A stretch of DNA of 64,000 nucleotides from Gigaspora margarita (lineage: Eukaryota > Glomeromycota > Glomeromycetes > Diversisporales > Gigasporaceae): NCBI GenBank assembly GCA_009809945.1, contig WTPW01002408.1, forward strand, positions 27,127-91,126, written 5' to 3'. This document shows positions 45,376 through 57,714 of this stretch, one piece after another; position 1 is the first letter of the stretch; every line of letters begins with the position of its first letter. The position numbers and the translations under genes are program-made. Below the pieces are notes generated by a model. It was not told the origin of the DNA and searched no databases. It saw only the letters and a program-made list of their open reading frames with translations.

Positions 45376-46860
45376 TTATAACAGTATTGATAATATAGGT
45401 AATTTGTTTGTCTGTATTTGTTTAGTATTAGCAGTTTGTATAAGGTATGATGCTTCAGCTCGAATAAGTTTAATTTGTTTTGTATTTTTGTTATCAAGGG
45501 TGAACCAGCATCCAAGAAATTTAAAGGGTTGGTTAAAGGGTAAAAGAGGCAGTATTTGGTTAAAATATAATATAGAAGTTGTATTTTTTTGATTAGAATA
45601 GAAAATAGATTTAGTAGGATTAATTTGTATATCTGCCATTTGGTAAAAAGAAGCAGCAGCAGAGATAATTGATTGAAGTTCTGTTAAAGATGAAGCAATC
45701 CATAAAGTGTTATCCATATAAGCTAAAACAGATATAGAGTATTTAAGATAATGTGTTTGTAATAAAGTAAGGTTGGTTTTCTAAGAAGTTTGTAAAATAT
45801 AACCAGTAAACTGAGTAGCAATATGGCTAATAAGTGGGTCATAGTAAATTTTTCAAAAAAGAGGTGTTATAGTTTCTCCTTGATCAATACCATTTTTTAC
45901 AGAGTAAAAATTAGTAAGACCCAGATTTGTAATTACTCAATTGTATTGGTTAAATAGAAGATTAGAAAGGATATTAATAAGTATTGATAGCATACAAATA
46001 CAGGATAGTAATTTAGTAAATAGATCAAATTGGACTAAGTCATAGGCTTTGCTCATATCTTGGAATATAAGCCAAAGTGGCTTGTGGTTGCAATTAGAAT
46101 CTTCTATAATATTATTAAAAATATGTATAGATATAGAGGTACTATTACCAGATAGTGCAATATAATTGTAAGGTGAAAGAATATTATATTGTGTAAATAT
46201 TTTGTTGAGCCGATTAGTAAGAAGTTTGGTATAAAGTTTTCTAATATGCTCTTCTGAACTAATAGGTCGTGTATTAGTTAAGTTACTATCAAAAATTGGT
46301 TTTTTTGAGATAAGAAAAATATGACCCTCTTTTCATTGTTTAGGAACTGTTTGGGCTGTTAGACATCGATTAAAGAGAGATATAATAGCAAGTAAACAAT
46401 TATTTCCAGAGTGTTTGATTATTTTATAGCCAATTCCAGAGGAGCCACATGCTTTGTTGTTAGAAAGTTGCAATAAAGTATCAAGAATTTCTTCAATAGT
46501 AAAAGAGTGAAGAGCTTCAGAATACCAACTTGAATCAATATTCTGTTTTGGAAGATATTCATTTGCCCAGTATGAATTAAATAAGTGTTTATTAATTTGT
46601 CTAGGTGCAGTCCATTCATCAAAATAGTTCTGAATATGTGTTTTAATAGTTGAGGGCTCAGTAATAATAGCATTATTACTTTTAATATTGTTAATTTTAA
46701 CAGGATCTTTATGTCAATTAAAAATACTATTAATCATAGTTATAGGCTAAGTAACTAGTTTAGAACATCTGGTATTAATAGATTCAAGTATTTGTTAATG
46801 AGTATATTTGATGTTTTCCAGATTATGTGCATGATATAGACTCTTTCATGCTTCTTTGGC
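45376..46860 (-). pseudogene. LINE reverse transcriptase domain
   Basis: From the N-terminal side: SNNKACGSSGIGYKIIK (the usual NNKA.G.SGI.YE), RCLTAQTVP followed by a stop where Trp is expected (near 46337), LIFQDMSKAYD (motif A), NGIDQGETITPLF with TGA then KIYYDPL (motif B; WRI/WKI expected), and AYMDNTLWIAS. The last is motif C with N in place of the second catalytic D of YMDD or FMDD. Further stops lie between. The loss of the catalytic aspartate is another mark of decay. Confidence 0.85.
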
Positions 46861-47253
46861 ATTGGTAATCTAGTCAGATATAAGATTAGATTGTGAAGGA
46901 ATTGGTGGAAGTTGGAGTTGATGTGTTGAGTTTAGATAAGTAATAGTAGAATTGTNATAAAGANGAATAGGTGNACCAGAGTTAAGAGAGTATTTTGTTT
47001 GCTTAATAATACTATTAAGTTTTTTAAGATTATAGTGTAGAAGAGTAGCTTTGGATGAGAAGGAGTGATAAAAGTTACATACAGCAAATTTTGTATTAGA
47101 AATATGTATAAGTGCTGCATTAATAATGCTAGTTTGTAGTTTGTGCCAAGTAGTTTCAAGTGATTCAGAAGTAGGAATAGTAGAAGGTGTGTTATAGAAT
47201 ATAAGATTAAATGAAACCTGGTTAGCAAAAGCCTGCCATGTTTCATTTGTCAT

Positions 47254-48419
47254 TAGTTTATAATTAAGATTCTTCTATGTGTTTTGTATTTATATCTATT
47301 ATGTCTAGTAAATGCATAGATAAAGGACCAGTGAGATATAAGAATCTTGTGGTCGCTAGAGGTTGAAAAGTCTGAGTCATCAATTTCAAAGGATAGTAAA
47401 TAAGGAAGAAGAGGGTCATGGGTCCAAATAAAATCTATTTCACTTTGGTATCTAGAGCTATACCAAGTAGGTTGGGATAAATTAGTATGAGATGCCAAAT
47501 TGGACATGTTATTATAAGAAAGGAATTGAAGCAATTTGAATTTGGAGTTACTAGTTAAAATCGAGTCAGCAGAGGCATTAAAGTCTTCTAAAACTATTGG
47601 TTGAATATTTAATAAAATTGCTTATTTAATTCATTAAATAATAGTGTCTTGGATTTGAAGTCTCTCTTGTGAGTTATTAGAGGGTAGATAAATAGAAATT
47701 ATGCGAAATTTAAAATAATGTTTAAAAAATAAATCAATAGCTATTGCATAGCCAGAATATGTAATAATATTATGAATGTGAGGAGTAAGATGGTTGCAAA
47801 TCATAATAGCAGTATCTGCTCTAGAGCTATCAGTACAGGACCAAAAGTAGGAATAAAATTGGGTTTGTTTAGGTTTGAATCTAGAAGGTGCACTAGAGAG
47901 TTTAGTTTCAGTGATACTAATAATATTTAAATTATGAGATAGGCAATAATTTTTCCAAACTTGTTTTTTGGTAATATTATTAAAGCCTTGAATATTATGT
48001 GTACAAATAGAAAGATCAAGAGGTATTAATGGGTTGTTATAATTAGAAGAAGATTTTGACTTAAGTAAGGCCTTATTAAAAAGATGAAAATCTTCAAAAG
48101 GTACAAAGAAGTGGTTAGGTGAAAGAAACTCTTGTGGTAAATATATATGTGCTTCTTCAAAAACATAATCAATCCTACTATATTTAATAGAGATTCTAAG
48201 TATTGTTCTGTATAAAACATTGGATATTTCTCTTTTAAATAAGTTAAAAGGAACCAACAGTTTGTAGTGAAGGTAAAGATTGTAATCTGTGGTGATATAA
48301 AAATTTGTTGTAGCATATTGATGGGTCATAGATTTCAAGTAGATTAGAATAGAAGTTAATGTTTGTTCTTTGTGTAGTATTAGTGTGTGTATATAGATGG
48401 AGGTGAAATTAAAATTCAA
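47254..48419 (-). pseudogene. LINE endonuclease domain (exonuclease-endonuclease-phosphatase fold)
   Basis: Motifs in order: CTHNIQGFN (metal-binding N), SITETKLS (catalytic E), EDFNAS (D and N), EIDFIW (D), SSDHKIL (catalytic DH). About 130 residues precede the fold (48419-48030) without recognisable domain. Stops occur near 47620-47640 between the two halves, including TGA where Trp is likely. All expected catalytic residues are visible across the frames. Confidence 0.85.
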
Positions 48420-48429
48420 ATTTACAATA

Positions 48430-48640
48430 TTTCAACCATTGAAATTAAATTCAACCATTGAAACTGAATTTATTTTTGGTAGTTGAAATTAATTCAATGG
48501 TCAAAATTAATTTAATTGTTGAAATTAATTTAATTATTGAAATTAATTCAACTGTCGAAATTAATTTAACTGTTAAAATTAATTCAACTGTCAAAATTAA
48601 TTCAACTGTCAAAATTAATTGAACTATCAAAATTATTAAT
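48430..48640 (-). repeat. 18-bp tandem repeat (AATTAATTCAACTGTCGA-like)
   Basis: About eleven units of AATTAATTCAACTGTCAA with variants. Because 18 is a multiple of three, a long low-complexity frame (ILTVELIS repeats) results and is not a gene. The array adjoins a TATAGATGGAGGTGAAATT end like that of the MITE at 15244. Confidence 0.85.
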
Positions 48641-48779
48641 ATAATTATTGTCTTTATTATTAAGATTAAAAAAAAAAAATTGTATTTTGGAAAGAATAAG
48701 TGTTTAAAAAATCTTAATTGTGCATCAAAATTTTGAAATTGAAAAATAACAAAATACAGAGTAAATAATAAAACTTCGC

Positions 48780-49260
48780 TCAAATTACTTCTGAACCTTC
48801 ACTCAAAAATTACTTACTGAGCCTTTCAAATTACTTATTAAACCTTTGCTGAAATTATTTTTTATGTAACTTACTGAGCATTGGCCCAAATTACTTACTG
48901 AACCTTCGCTCAAATACTTATTGAACATTTGCTCAAATTACTTATTAAACCTTCGCTTAAATTATTTTTTATATATCTTGCTAAACCTTTGCTCAAATTA
49001 TTTATTAAACTTTTACTTAAGTTATTTTCTATATAACTTACTAAACCTTTAATCTAATTACTTACTAAGCTTTTGCTCAAATTACTTATTAACCTTTATT
49101 CAAATATAACTTATTAAACCTTCGTAAAAATTATTTTTTATATTACTTTGCTTAAATTTATTCTTTATATAACTTATTAAACTTTCACTTAAATTATTTT
49201 TTTATAACTTATTGAACTTTCGCTTAGATTTTTTTTATATAGCTTAACAAATTTTAAGTT
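48780..49260 (+). repeat. ~24-bp tandem repeat (TTACTTATTGAACCTTCGCTCAAA)
   Basis: Roughly 20 diverged units of AAATTACTTACTGAACCTTCGCTC, with longer TTATTTTTTATATAACTTA variants toward the right. Non-coding. Confidence 0.85.
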
Positions 49261-49384
49261 ATCTTATATATTAATATGACTCCAAAGAGAACTTTCAAGC
49301 AATCTATTATAATTATAAGCAAAAGAACTTGAAAAAATCATTAATTTAATTGTTCTTTTGCATATATAAGATACTGTTCAAGTT

Positions 49385-50740
49385 CTATTGCCTGTATTAA
49401 TTCCAATAGTTCATCAATTTCTTTATCCAGAACTTTAGTAATAGCCTTATTTGTGCTAGTTGAGTATTCATTTATAAGCATCTTTAAACGATTATTTATT
49501 TGTTTAATTTGATGTCAATGTGAAATTTTAGGCATGTAAATGCAATAATAATTAATAATAAAATAATTTATAATTTGTACATCACTTATTTTATCAAGGG
49601 ATATTTTTGATCGATATTTTTGATCAAAGCTATATTCGTTGTACAGTATTATATATTCACTGCATTCTAAAAAAAAACATAGGACTGATCAGGGTAAGTA
49701 AATATTTCTTTATTTTTGGTTCGATAGATTATTCTGATCCAGTTCTATTGCCTGTATTAATTCCAATAGTTCATCAATTTCTTTATCCAGAACTTTAGTA
49801 GTAGACTTATTCATGCTAGTTGAGTATTCATTCATAAGCATCATTAAATGATTATTTATTTGTTTAATTTGATGTCAATGTGAAATTTTAGGCAATATCA
49901 ATTAATAATAAATTATTAATTTATAATTTTTTATTCATTGTACAGTATTACCATATATATTCGTTGCATTCTAAAAAAAATATAGGACTGATCAGAGTAA
50001 GTAAATATTTCTTTATTTTTGGTTCAATAGATTATTCTGATCCAGTTCTATTGCCTGTATTAATTCCAATAGTTTGTCAATTTCTTTATCCAGAACTTTA
50101 GTAATAGCCTTATTCGTGCTAGTTGAGTATTCATTTATAAGCATCTTTAAATGATTATTTATTTGTTTAATTTGACGTTGATGTGAAATTTTAGGCATGT
50201 AAACGCAATATCAATTAATAATAAATTAATTTATAATTTGTACATCACTTATTTCATCAAGAGATATTTTTGATCATTATTTTTGATCAAAGCTCTATTC
50301 GTTGTATAGTATTATATATTCGCTGCATTCTAAAAAAAAACATAGGACTGATTAGAGTAAGTAAATATTTCATTTTTGGTTCGATAGATTATTCTGATCC
50401 AGTTCTATTGCCTGTATTAATTCCAATAGTTCATCAATTTCTTTATCCAGAACTTTAGTAATAATAGCCTTATTCGTGCTAGTTGAGTATTCATTCATAA
50501 GCATCTTTAAACGATTATTTATTTGTTTAATTTGATGTCGATGTGAAATTTTAGACATATAAACACAATATCAATTAATAATAAATTAATTTATAATTTG
50601 CACATCACTTATTTTATCAAAGGATATTTTTGATCAAAACTATATTCGTTGTACAGTATTATATATTTGCTGCATTCTAAAAAAAATATAGGACTGATCA
50701 GGGTATGTAAATATTTCTTTATTTTTGGTTCGATAATTTT
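49385..50740 (-). repeat. Four tandem ~300-358-bp units, each with a conserved 61-62-codon frame
   Basis: Units begin near 49388, 49742, 50044 and 50402. On the minus strand each reads MPKISH, then QIKQINN, LKMLMNEYSTSTNKA, KVLDKEIDELLELIQAIELD. The two leftward-most copies carry stops; those at 50013-50198 and 50370-50558 are open. The peptide is a charged, probably coiled-coil segment. MPKIS-type starts and an IDELLELI...AIEL stretch remind me of N-terminal exons of PIF/Harbinger-type transposases of mycorrhizal fungi, an inference only. A fifth partial spacer follows at 50600-50740. Confidence 0.65.
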
Positions 50741-51119
50741 ATTCAAGGCCACTAATCTTTATTTGCTTTATTTTTATATACTTATTTTTGACTAATTATT
50801 ATATAATTGATCACATTTGACCCCTAAATTGATTATTTTACTTTCTTATTCATTATGCACAATCTTTGACCAATCCATGTACTTTATGTGCACACGATTC
50901 ATTCGATTGATTTTCCTCAAGTGTATTTTTTTTTGTTTTTTTTGTTTTTTTTTAAATTTTAATTTTTTTTCTTTTCTTTTTTAAGTATATTGCATACTGA
51001 TACTTCCATAAAAATCTTAGTTTTCTTTACTAATTGATGTATTTCGCATTTGTATTCCTTGTTCAACAAGTGCATCAACTTCAAAATCTTTTTACCATGA
51101 TCAATAACTTCATCTAGAA
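50741..51119. other. AT-rich spacer before the hAT gene's 3' end
   Basis: T-rich sequence (50925-50990) with no frame or terminal repeat recognised. The 3' terminus of the hAT transposon should lie near here, but I could not find its inverted repeat. Confidence 0.4.
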
Positions 51120-54100
51120 CTAAAGTTTGATCCATATTATTAAAGCAAGATTCAAATTAATGCTATTTTTAATTTCTAATATATTAGAATCAACTTCATT
51201 TGTAATAGAATTATCTTCAAGGTCATTTTCAAGATTAAGATCATCAAAATCGTCTTTAGAATTGTATAACTGGATATCTTCTTCAAACATAGCAGTACTT
51301 AAAGTAAGCGAATAGGTATAATTTTGCATCATTTGCAAGAAGTCACTTTCTGAAAGATTTTGTCCAATATAATTAAGCTCATAGCATGCATTTATAACAT
51401 AATATGCATGTAATTTAGCCATGTTTAAAACTTTTTTTTATGGACAACCTTGAATAAAATTAAAATTAATAGTTAAAAATTAAAATAAAATATTACAGTC
51501 GGAGCCCTCAAATTTTTTTTAGCAAAAACAGCACTAGTGTTATCATGAAAACAATTAAATAGAATTAAAAATAATACAAGTTTGATCACATTTGGATATG
51601 CGGTTGTCATGCTATTTTTGCTCTATAAAAATCTGATAGTTCTGATTACATATAAATATGCATACCTGTTTCGATGTTTTTGAGTAAACCAGTTTAAAAC
51701 AGAAAAAACACACTTACACCCTGCATTGTGAGAAGTAATTGCATGAAGTATTTGAAGATGATAATGCAGCAGTTTACATGCAGACTACCAGATTTCCAGA
51801 AGTTCAAAATGATCTTGAAAAAAAGAATTATACTGAGGTAATTGAAAATCATAATTATGAATTTGCGCAATCAATTCTCGCGCACTATTATTTTCTCTAT
51901 CTAGTGACTTCCAAATAATAAAGCTCTTTGATAAATTTTTTGAAATGCTTCAGAAACTAAGCCTTTACCATAATATTTGGGGTGAAAGAAATAAGCCAGT
52001 AGATAAAAATCAGTATCAAATTCAGCCAGAACTCTGAAATATATATAGATAGGTCAGGTATAAGTTTGCTTATTTTTGAGGCTTTTTATGCAAATCTTTT
52101 TTATTTATAGTATTTTTTTTGCTCATTTTTGAAGTTTTTTCTGTAAATCTTTTCTTTTTTAGTAACCCTATAATTAACCTGACCAATCTATGTATATTTT
52201 GGGGTCCTATTCAGCCCATTTTTTGTTGTAAAATGAAATACATATTTTTCAAAATCCAGTCTTTCAAGGGTCGTATCCATAATTGGCATAGTTTTAATTA
52301 TATTAGCTATTTTAATTAAAGTTAAAAACACATCAGCAACTTTAATATTTGATGATCCGACAGTTTTAATAGCAATTTTAGCAGGTTCAAGAACTTTATG
52401 AAGACATTTGATGTTGTCCCAAAACTCACGACTTGTAAAATAGCTTCTTAATTTTTTATTAAGTGCTCGAGGATCATCTTCAATAATCTAATAAAATAAA
52501 AAAACCCTGAATAAAAAAATTGTTTACTTTGAAATAGCTCATATGCGCATACTCAAAATAGCATGCAATGATTGAAATATAGTACAGATTTGCATTATTC
52601 GATAAACAAGAAAAAAATAGTAATAAAAACCAGAAAATACAATAACTTACATTTTGTAAAGCAGGTTCTAATTTTAGAATCGAATTGCAACAATCTCATG
52701 CTGAACACCATCTAGTTTTAACAGATGATTTTAAGCCTCCACCTTTAATAAGAAGATTTTTAATTTCATCTTGTAATTGAGCACCAGGCTGTGTAAATTT
52801 TGAAAGTAAGTAATGAATTCTTGACATTTTGAAAGAACTTGAAACCCAAAAGAAGTTTTTTTAATAATATCTGCTGCTATTAGTTGGATGTGATGAGTGA
52901 TACAATGAATTGGTATAATATGAGGATATTTTTGAGCAACAAAGTTTTTTGCAAGCTGCATTGCAGTAGCACCATCTGAAATAACAGCTCTAAATTTTTT
53001 TGGCCCAATTTCTTCAACTACTTTAATAATTTCGTTTGATAAAAAACTTCCAGTATATAAATAAGAAGAAAAATCTTGAACGGAGTGAACATATTGGTGT
53101 CTATTGGGAGTAATAATAATGAATGCATAATAAGAATGGTGTAATCTACTCATCCAACCATCAAGAACTAATTTAATAATATATAATTTATACAATTAAT
53201 ATTTAGTAGAAAAAACTATTATGTCAACTTTTTTATTCCCATACAATAACATTATTATTGTTTGGCAATTGTTATGATTATATGTATTTGATCATATTAA
53301 ATAAATTATCCCTCAATCACTATATCAAAATCATGGATCACAAAAGGATTAATTAAAAATAAATTGATCCGTATATAAATAAGATCAGAATATTATTATT
53401 ACTAATATGACTACATAATGATATAAGCGAATAAAAAAAAAATCCGTACAAATATGATCAAAATTTGGTATAGCAGTAACAATCTGACTGTACCATAATA
53501 TATATTATTTAAAAATAAATTTACCTAACTGCTAAGGTCAAATTGTTAAGCCATTTAAACTGCTCATCCATATTGATTGTAATTTGAGCAGTTTCTTGAT
53601 AGACCCAAAGATTACTTAAGGTTCTTCGATCAGGAGGCTTATAACCCACATTAAAATTTTAAGTAAATCGATAAAAAAAGAACTTTTGACAACCCAAAAG
53701 AGAATTCCACAACAAGTAAAAAAATGAGTTAAAGCTTTATTAATAAGCTTTTCTTGACTTTGATCTATATGTATTGATTGAAATTTGTCAGTAATTTTTG
53801 GCTGGTTATTAGTTTCGACTTTAATTTTTTTTTTTTAAAGGGTTGGAATCCGTTATTATATGTAAATATTTTTTTTAATATTACCTGTACATTGTTACAT
53901 TCTAATGCTAAGTGTGACTTCATTTCACTAGGTCATCCTCATTGTGTAACTTCTTGACAGTATTTATACTTCATTGCTACATGCCTATTTTTATCACATA
54001 TTCCAAGTTTAATATACTTATGATTTACAGGATCCTCAGGTCTACCAACCAGTTTTTTAATCTTTGTATTTTTTCTTTTTTGTTATAACTATATTCACTA

Positions 54101-54276
54101 ATGCTTTCATCACTAGCAGAATCTTTGGAACTATTAATTCTACTAGATTTAGGAATTTGACTATCAGTATTACTTTCGTCTTGACTAAAGCTTTTTGAAA
54201 TAATATTTGATTTTTTTTTATGCTCAATGATCCTGCTTCTTTTTATTATTTGAGAAAGATAATACAATGCTGCCAC
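51120..54276 (-). pseudogene. hAT transposase (BED finger, DUF659, hAT dimerisation), multi-exon, broken
   Basis: Minus-strand order: a polar serine-rich leader (54276-54060); a BED-type finger (54050-53885: LVGRPEDPVNH, KYKYC, SEMKSHLALEC); GYKPPDRRTLSNLWV to LTLAV (53650-53525); the DUF659-like catalytic part (53167-52651: VLDGWMSRLHHSYYAF, AVISDGATAMQLAK, HCITHHIQLIAADI); EDDPRALNKKLRSYF to KVADVFLTL (52487-52280); AEFDTDFYLLAYFFHPKYYG; and the hAT C-terminal dimerisation region (AGCKCVFSVLNWF, then MAKLHAYYVINACYEL at 51422). Introns supported by GT/AG sites and reading continuity: 53524-53168 and 52650-52488. TGA stands where the family has Trp in the finger (near 53943) and in TRWCSA(W)DCCNS (near 52700). 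Other stops exist, so it is dead. TIRs were not found. Confidence 0.85.
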
Positions 54277-55504
54277 TGATTACTAATAACTCTATCAAAA
54301 AGAAACTCTCCAAGTACAAAGTACCCAAAGCGATCTGCCATAACAACCTTTCGTCTCAAGTCAGAGCCTGATCTTGCTCGAACTTTTGTACAATGTACAC
54401 CCAACTATTACTGACATTGGCATTGTATGCCATATCAGGATCATTTTTTCCTTCTTTTAAATTTTTCCTTCTTCATAAAGGGCATGAAAAAGAAGAAAAA
54501 GTAAAAACAAACAAAATAGAAAATGAGAGAAAAAAGAGATATAAAAGAGGAAAAAGAAAAAACAAAAGAAAAGAAAAGAAAACAACAAAAAGAAAAAACA
54601 AAAGAGAAAAAGAAAAAACAATCTAGATAATAGTATAATTAAAGCCTATACTATGCTCGTAAAAATTATACAGTATTAAACAAGATCTCAGTACTGTATC
54701 TAAATTGAAAACCATAAAGAAAAAAAACTATACTAAGAGGTCGAAATAACCCAATCAAAATTTTTTAGAAGAACCCTCCATAGACGTCCGTCAATCCTTG
54801 TGATACACGTGAACACGTCAGCAGCTTGTGTTGTGATCTCTTATGACTTCAGATAACTTGAATTTCCATTCTGGGATGGGTAAACAATGTCAATCTTTTG
54901 GAGGGGGTATGCCGAAATTCCTACTTTTTGGTAAAAATTTTGCAAAAAGCTATATGGGAGGCTGAGAAACCAATGTAGAGAAAGGGTGGGAGTTTGCAAA
55001 GCATAGAATAGTATAAGAAACCAGGAGCTTGCTTTCACTAATGTTTCTGCAAGTTCTTGACATGTACTTCCAGTATTTACCAACTACTAGTTCGATAGTT
55101 CTGTAGACTTCTACTAGGGAGCCAAAAACCCAAAGGGAGTTCTCTTTCAACTCTATTTCATATCTCCAAATAATCCGAAGACTCATTAAGCTTAAGACTA
55201 CTAGTCCTAGTTGCTACGAGAGAAGTTTTGTATATTATTTCTTATACTAACTAAACATTTGGTTGCAGGTCCGTTTGGTGATTGTTGGTTTGAGGGATCG
55301 TTGGAAAGAGTTGGTTGTGAAATAATATTTGATATTTTAAAAAATATAACAATAATCAATATAATTTCAAATTTTATTATTTATATACAAATATACGTGT
55401 TAATTACAATATATATAAACTTTTATTACTTGTATATTATATATTTACTAGCAATCTTGCACATCCTTATGGATGTGCAATAAAAATAATTATTATTATA
55501 CTGT
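54277..55504. other. Non-coding stretch with a lysine-codon-rich A/G tract
   Basis: Positions 54478-54620 form a low-complexity AAAAGAAAA tract whose lysine-rich frame is not a gene. 54800-55220 is slightly GC-richer with short overlapping frames but no recognisable domain. The 5' end of the hAT transposon presumably lies within this stretch. Confidence 0.4.
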
Positions 55505-56140
55505 ATTGTAGCCACCACATAAGTCATATTTTAGCAAATATTACTTAGCCTTGATATTTGTAGCTTTTTGATTATTTGCGGTCACCATATGAGTCATATT
55601 TTAGTGAATATTGCTTAGACTCAATATTTGTGGCTCCTTGATTATTTATTCACAGGATTTATAGCGCAATTAAACTTTTAACTTCGGAGAGATCAATTTA
55701 TCTCGTGACAACATAAAGCAAAAAAAAAACTCCAAATCTGGTTTTCTTAACAACATTTATGTTTGTGTGTATACATAAGCAAGTCAATCAGAACATTTTT
55801 AATATGAGCACATTATAGAGATATAACATATTGTGGCCACCACATAAGTCATATTTTAGCGAATATTACTTAGCTTTGATATTTGTAGCTTTTTGATTAT
55901 TTGCAGTCATCACATGAGTCATATTTTAGTAAATATTACTTAGCCTTAATATTTGTGGCTTCTTGATTATTTATACATGGGATTTTTAGCGCAATTAGAT
56001 CAATTTATCTAGTAATACATAAGGCAAAAAAAAAATTCAAATCACAGTTTTCTTGACAACATTCATTTTTGTGTGTATGCATAAGCAAGCCAATCAGAAC
56101 GTTTTTAACACAGATACATCATAGAGATTTAATAGTATAG
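55505..56140 (+). repeat. Tandem duplication of ~325 bp with an internal 95-bp repeat
   Basis: 55505-55830 and 55832-56140 share CACATAAGTCATATTTTAGC, TTCTTGATTATTTAT, ATCAATTTATCTCGTG and TGTGTGTATACATAAGCAAG at about 85%. Inside each, CATATTTTAGTGAATATT with CTTAG...ATATTTGTGGCT occurs twice, so there are four sub-copies in total. Confidence 0.8.
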
Positions 56141-56946
56141 ATAATTATACTGGAATACTTTCACTATATTATTATATAGCCTACAGTAGAATGTAAAGTC
56201 ATTTATAATTAATGCACTAGACTAAAAAAATTAAAGTCTTAAAATAATACTCACATATTCTGCTTTTCACAAATTGAATTTGATATATCAAGACATATAT
56301 GAATAAAAGTAACTTCACTTCCTTGGATCAGGATATTATTATAAATTAAATATGTCAAACTTGGAACCAATTAAATTTATTAAATTTGAATAATGTGTAA
56401 GTAAATATTAATTTGGTTATCAAATTTAGAAGCAATAAAATTAATAAAAATCTTACTTGTGCAATTTATAAGTTATCAAGCTGAAACTAGATTTGAACAA
56501 GAGTATGTATCATATTTAGCAAAAAAAAACTTTTGTTCAAATTTTTAAAGCATTTGATTTTCTTTTAAAATATTCGGTTGTCATTAAATTGTTGATAATT
56601 CAAAAACTTGTGATAGTTTGTAGAAATCAAGATAAGTTGTAGTTGGTGCTCTGGCGGCAATGACTGGACTTGTGCTAACTTGTGACTCTCGAATAAAAGA
56701 TGCCTATTTAAAAGCAAAGAAATTAAAAAACCTCCTGATTTAATCTTAGATCATATATGTGATCTTTTTTGAAAGTATAGTGTTAATATTTCATGTAATG
56801 CACATGGAATTTTACTATAAATAAGTTCAGAAGTTATATTATAGATATTTTTAACTCATGTGAGTTAAAATTTTATATAATTTGAATCGTGAGAAACTTG
56901 AATTACTCGAGTCACAAGTTGGCAAGTCCCAGTCACTATCTGGTTA
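56141..56946. other. AT-rich intergenic DNA, nothing recognised
   Basis: Irregular AT-rich sequence, no frame above background and no terminal repeats identified. Confidence 0.4.
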
Positions 56947-57182
56947 GTAGGAAATAGTGTTCCTAAAAACCGAACCGAATCGAACATTGGGTTGAGTTCG
57001 AGTTCAGTCTGAATTCAAACCAAACCCAAACCAGACTTAATTTTAAAAATGCAGTTCATTCTGAGTTCGATATTGAACTTTTAAACCAAGTCTGGGTTCA
57101 GTTCAGGTTCAGTTCGAAAGTTCATGAACATGTTCGGGTTTGGTAAAACCCAACCCAACCCACGTTGAACCCGGATTGATAA

Positions 57183-57535
57183 TAGGTGTTACATAGTAAA
57201 GTCTAAATTTTACTATGTAAATCGATAATAATCGCTTAAGTAAACTTGTTTGAGCGATTAAAATGCATATTTACTGGAATTTTTATCCAAATCGGAGAAA
57301 ATTTTATTATTTGACTTTTAATTTTTACGTTCAACAAAAAAATTAGAATCTTTTTAAAAAACATGTTCGACGAATGTAAGAATTAAAAGTCAAATAATAA
57401 AAAGTTCTCCAATTTGGATAAAAATTTCGGAATATATGCATTTTGTTCTTCCAAACAATTTTACTTAAGCAGATTTTATCAATTTATATAGTTAAAATTT
57501 AGACTTTACTATGTAGCGACTACTTGCGATCATTG
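57183..57535. mobile_element. Palindromic core of the TA-MITE family (as 6538)
   Basis: GTTACATAGTAAAGTCTAAA at the left faces (inverted) GCTACATAGTAAAGTCTAAA at the right. The arms pair for most of 350 bp around ACGTTCAACAAAAAA/TGTTCGACGAATG. The outer TTCCAAAATAAGC ends are missing, suggesting a shorter subfamily. Confidence 0.75.
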
Positions 57536-57714
57536 AATATAATCTGACCTGGGTCTGAGCTTTAACGATAAATTTTAGTTAAATTTCTTTTTAATTTCGA
57601 TTTTCTTTATTCTATAAATTTTTAATAGCTAATCAACATGTGATATTTTTTATATGACAAAAGTGATGATCAGGTGACTCCTAATTTGGGACAGTCTTTC
57701 TTGGAATTTAATAT

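Larger units (their letters stand above)
42668..48419 (-). mobile_element. Degenerate LINE, ~5.7 kb, with A-tail
   Basis: Minus-strand order: APE-type endonuclease, reverse transcriptase, RNase H, a CCHC zinc motif, a C-terminal CPCG zinc tail, a short 3' end and a tail (T-run 42668-42681). This is the domain order of RNase H-bearing LINEs of the I/Tad-like group. The 3' end is shared with the truncated copy at 5532-5890. The 5' end abuts an 18-bp tandem array, and no ORF1 or 5' UTR is recognised. Many stops and several N bases show that it is dead. The C-terminal CPCGQPDQLH with PIGTALKKI tail is of a type I associate with mycorrhizal-fungus LINEs. Confidence 0.9.

Noticed and set aside
48451-48783. 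110-codon frame with ILTVELIS repeats
   Set aside because: Produced by an 18-bp tandem array; no non-repetitive conserved part.
49385-50740. CRISPR-like regular repeats
   Set aside because: Units are ~300-358 bp with coding content; no short repeat-spacer pattern exists anywhere in the window, and the DNA is eukaryotic.
54393-54626. Lysine-rich frame resembling a nuclear protein tail
   Set aside because: Low-complexity A/G tract; no domain, and the N-terminal part is unrelated hydrophobic sequence.
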